A stretch of 44,875 nt of DNA from Gammaproteobacteria bacterium HGW-Gammaproteobacteria-4 (GTDB lineage: Bacteria > Pseudomonadota > Gammaproteobacteria > Xanthomonadales > Xanthomonadaceae), in assembly GCA_002839995.1 (NCBI GenBank), contig PGZC01000010.1:1-44875 (forward strand), read 5' to 3'. The notes under the pieces are model-generated. The model saw nothing but the letters and a program-made list of their open reading frames with translations, was not told where the DNA came from and searched no databases. Of this stretch, positions 44,790-44,875 are shown one piece after another. The position numbers and the translations under genes were made by a program. How positions within the stretch are numbered: position 1 is the first letter of the stretch; each line of letters opens with the position of its first letter.

Positions 44790-44875
44790 TCGTAGGTCGG
44801 CTCAAGCCGCGGCCGCTCCTGTGCATCCATGCACGCGCGGCACTTGCACATCCTTGTGCGGCGTAGCGGTGGAGC
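44790..44875. repeat. TCCA/TCCT-loop hairpin repeats after nuoN
   Basis: GTGCATCCATGCAC (44821-44834, stem GTGCA/TGCAC) and GCACATCCTTGTGC (44846-44859, stem GCACA/TGTGC) have loops TCCA and TCCT. Further short palindromes (CGGCTCAAGCCG at 44798) precede them. The cluster may continue past the window edge and may close the nuo transcript. Bases 44761-44789 show nothing else. Confidence 0.6.

Overview
The window is a high-GC chromosomal segment of a gammaproteobacterium, most likely of the Xanthomonadales/Lysobacterales (Xanthomonadaceae or Rhodanobacteraceae). That placement is an inference from gene content and neighbourhoods (petABC-sspAB, nadC with DUF3301 and DUF1631, tpiA-secG-tRNA-Leu-nuoA-N) and from GTAG-headed REP palindromes like those of Stenotrophomonas. 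No rRNA or species marker is present.

Layout. 1-184: tandem REP units. 185-1671 (minus): ybeY and a PhoH-like ATPase. 1832-2368: BLUF photoreceptor with a C-terminal membrane segment. 2517-5490: three-gene ABC exporter (lipoprotein adaptor, ATPase, permease). 5628-7028 (minus): miaB. 7111-7286: IS3-family remnant. 7287-11131 (all minus): an AT-richer integron cassette array with recognisable attC sites and no integrase. 11713-13679: lytic transglycosylase and a DegS/AlgW-like protease, converging. 13824-16388: cytochrome bc1 complex. 16503-17555: sspA-sspB. 17573-21347 (minus): DUF3301 protein, nadC, DUF1631 protein, Trm112-like protein. 21433-23099: purE-purK. 23280-24647 (minus): purB. 24770-26167: fumC. 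26343-28145 (minus): DUF885 lipoprotein. 28311-29670: tpiA, secG, tRNA-Leu(GAG). 29745-44760: complete 14-gene NADH dehydrogenase I operon nuoA-N. 44761-44875: hairpin repeats.

How it works together. Most of the window is core metabolism: complex I feeds quinol to the bc1 complex encoded about 13 kb away, fumC and tpiA serve the TCA cycle and glycolysis, and purE/K/B make purines. The accessory part is the cassette array. It holds four cassettes: a small zinc-ribbon membrane protein, a two-gene cassette (voltage-gated K+ channel plus zinc-finger protein), a single-span membrane protein, and an Apea-type HEPN protein gene broken by one in-frame amber codon. The last attC is cut by the IS3 remnant. 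This content resembles defence or stress cassettes, but that is only inference.

Repeats are the second theme. Inverted pairs of one REP family sit in three convergent intergenic gaps, and the copies show a stepwise compensatory stem change. A different inverted-repeat family occupies exactly the nuoD/nuoE and nuoF/nuoG junctions. In both, the inserted DNA carries a small ORF that overlaps the upstream stop and the downstream start by an ATGA/GTGA motif, so translational coupling could pass through the insertion. A third, TCCA-loop hairpin family lies in frame inside nuoL and again after nuoN.
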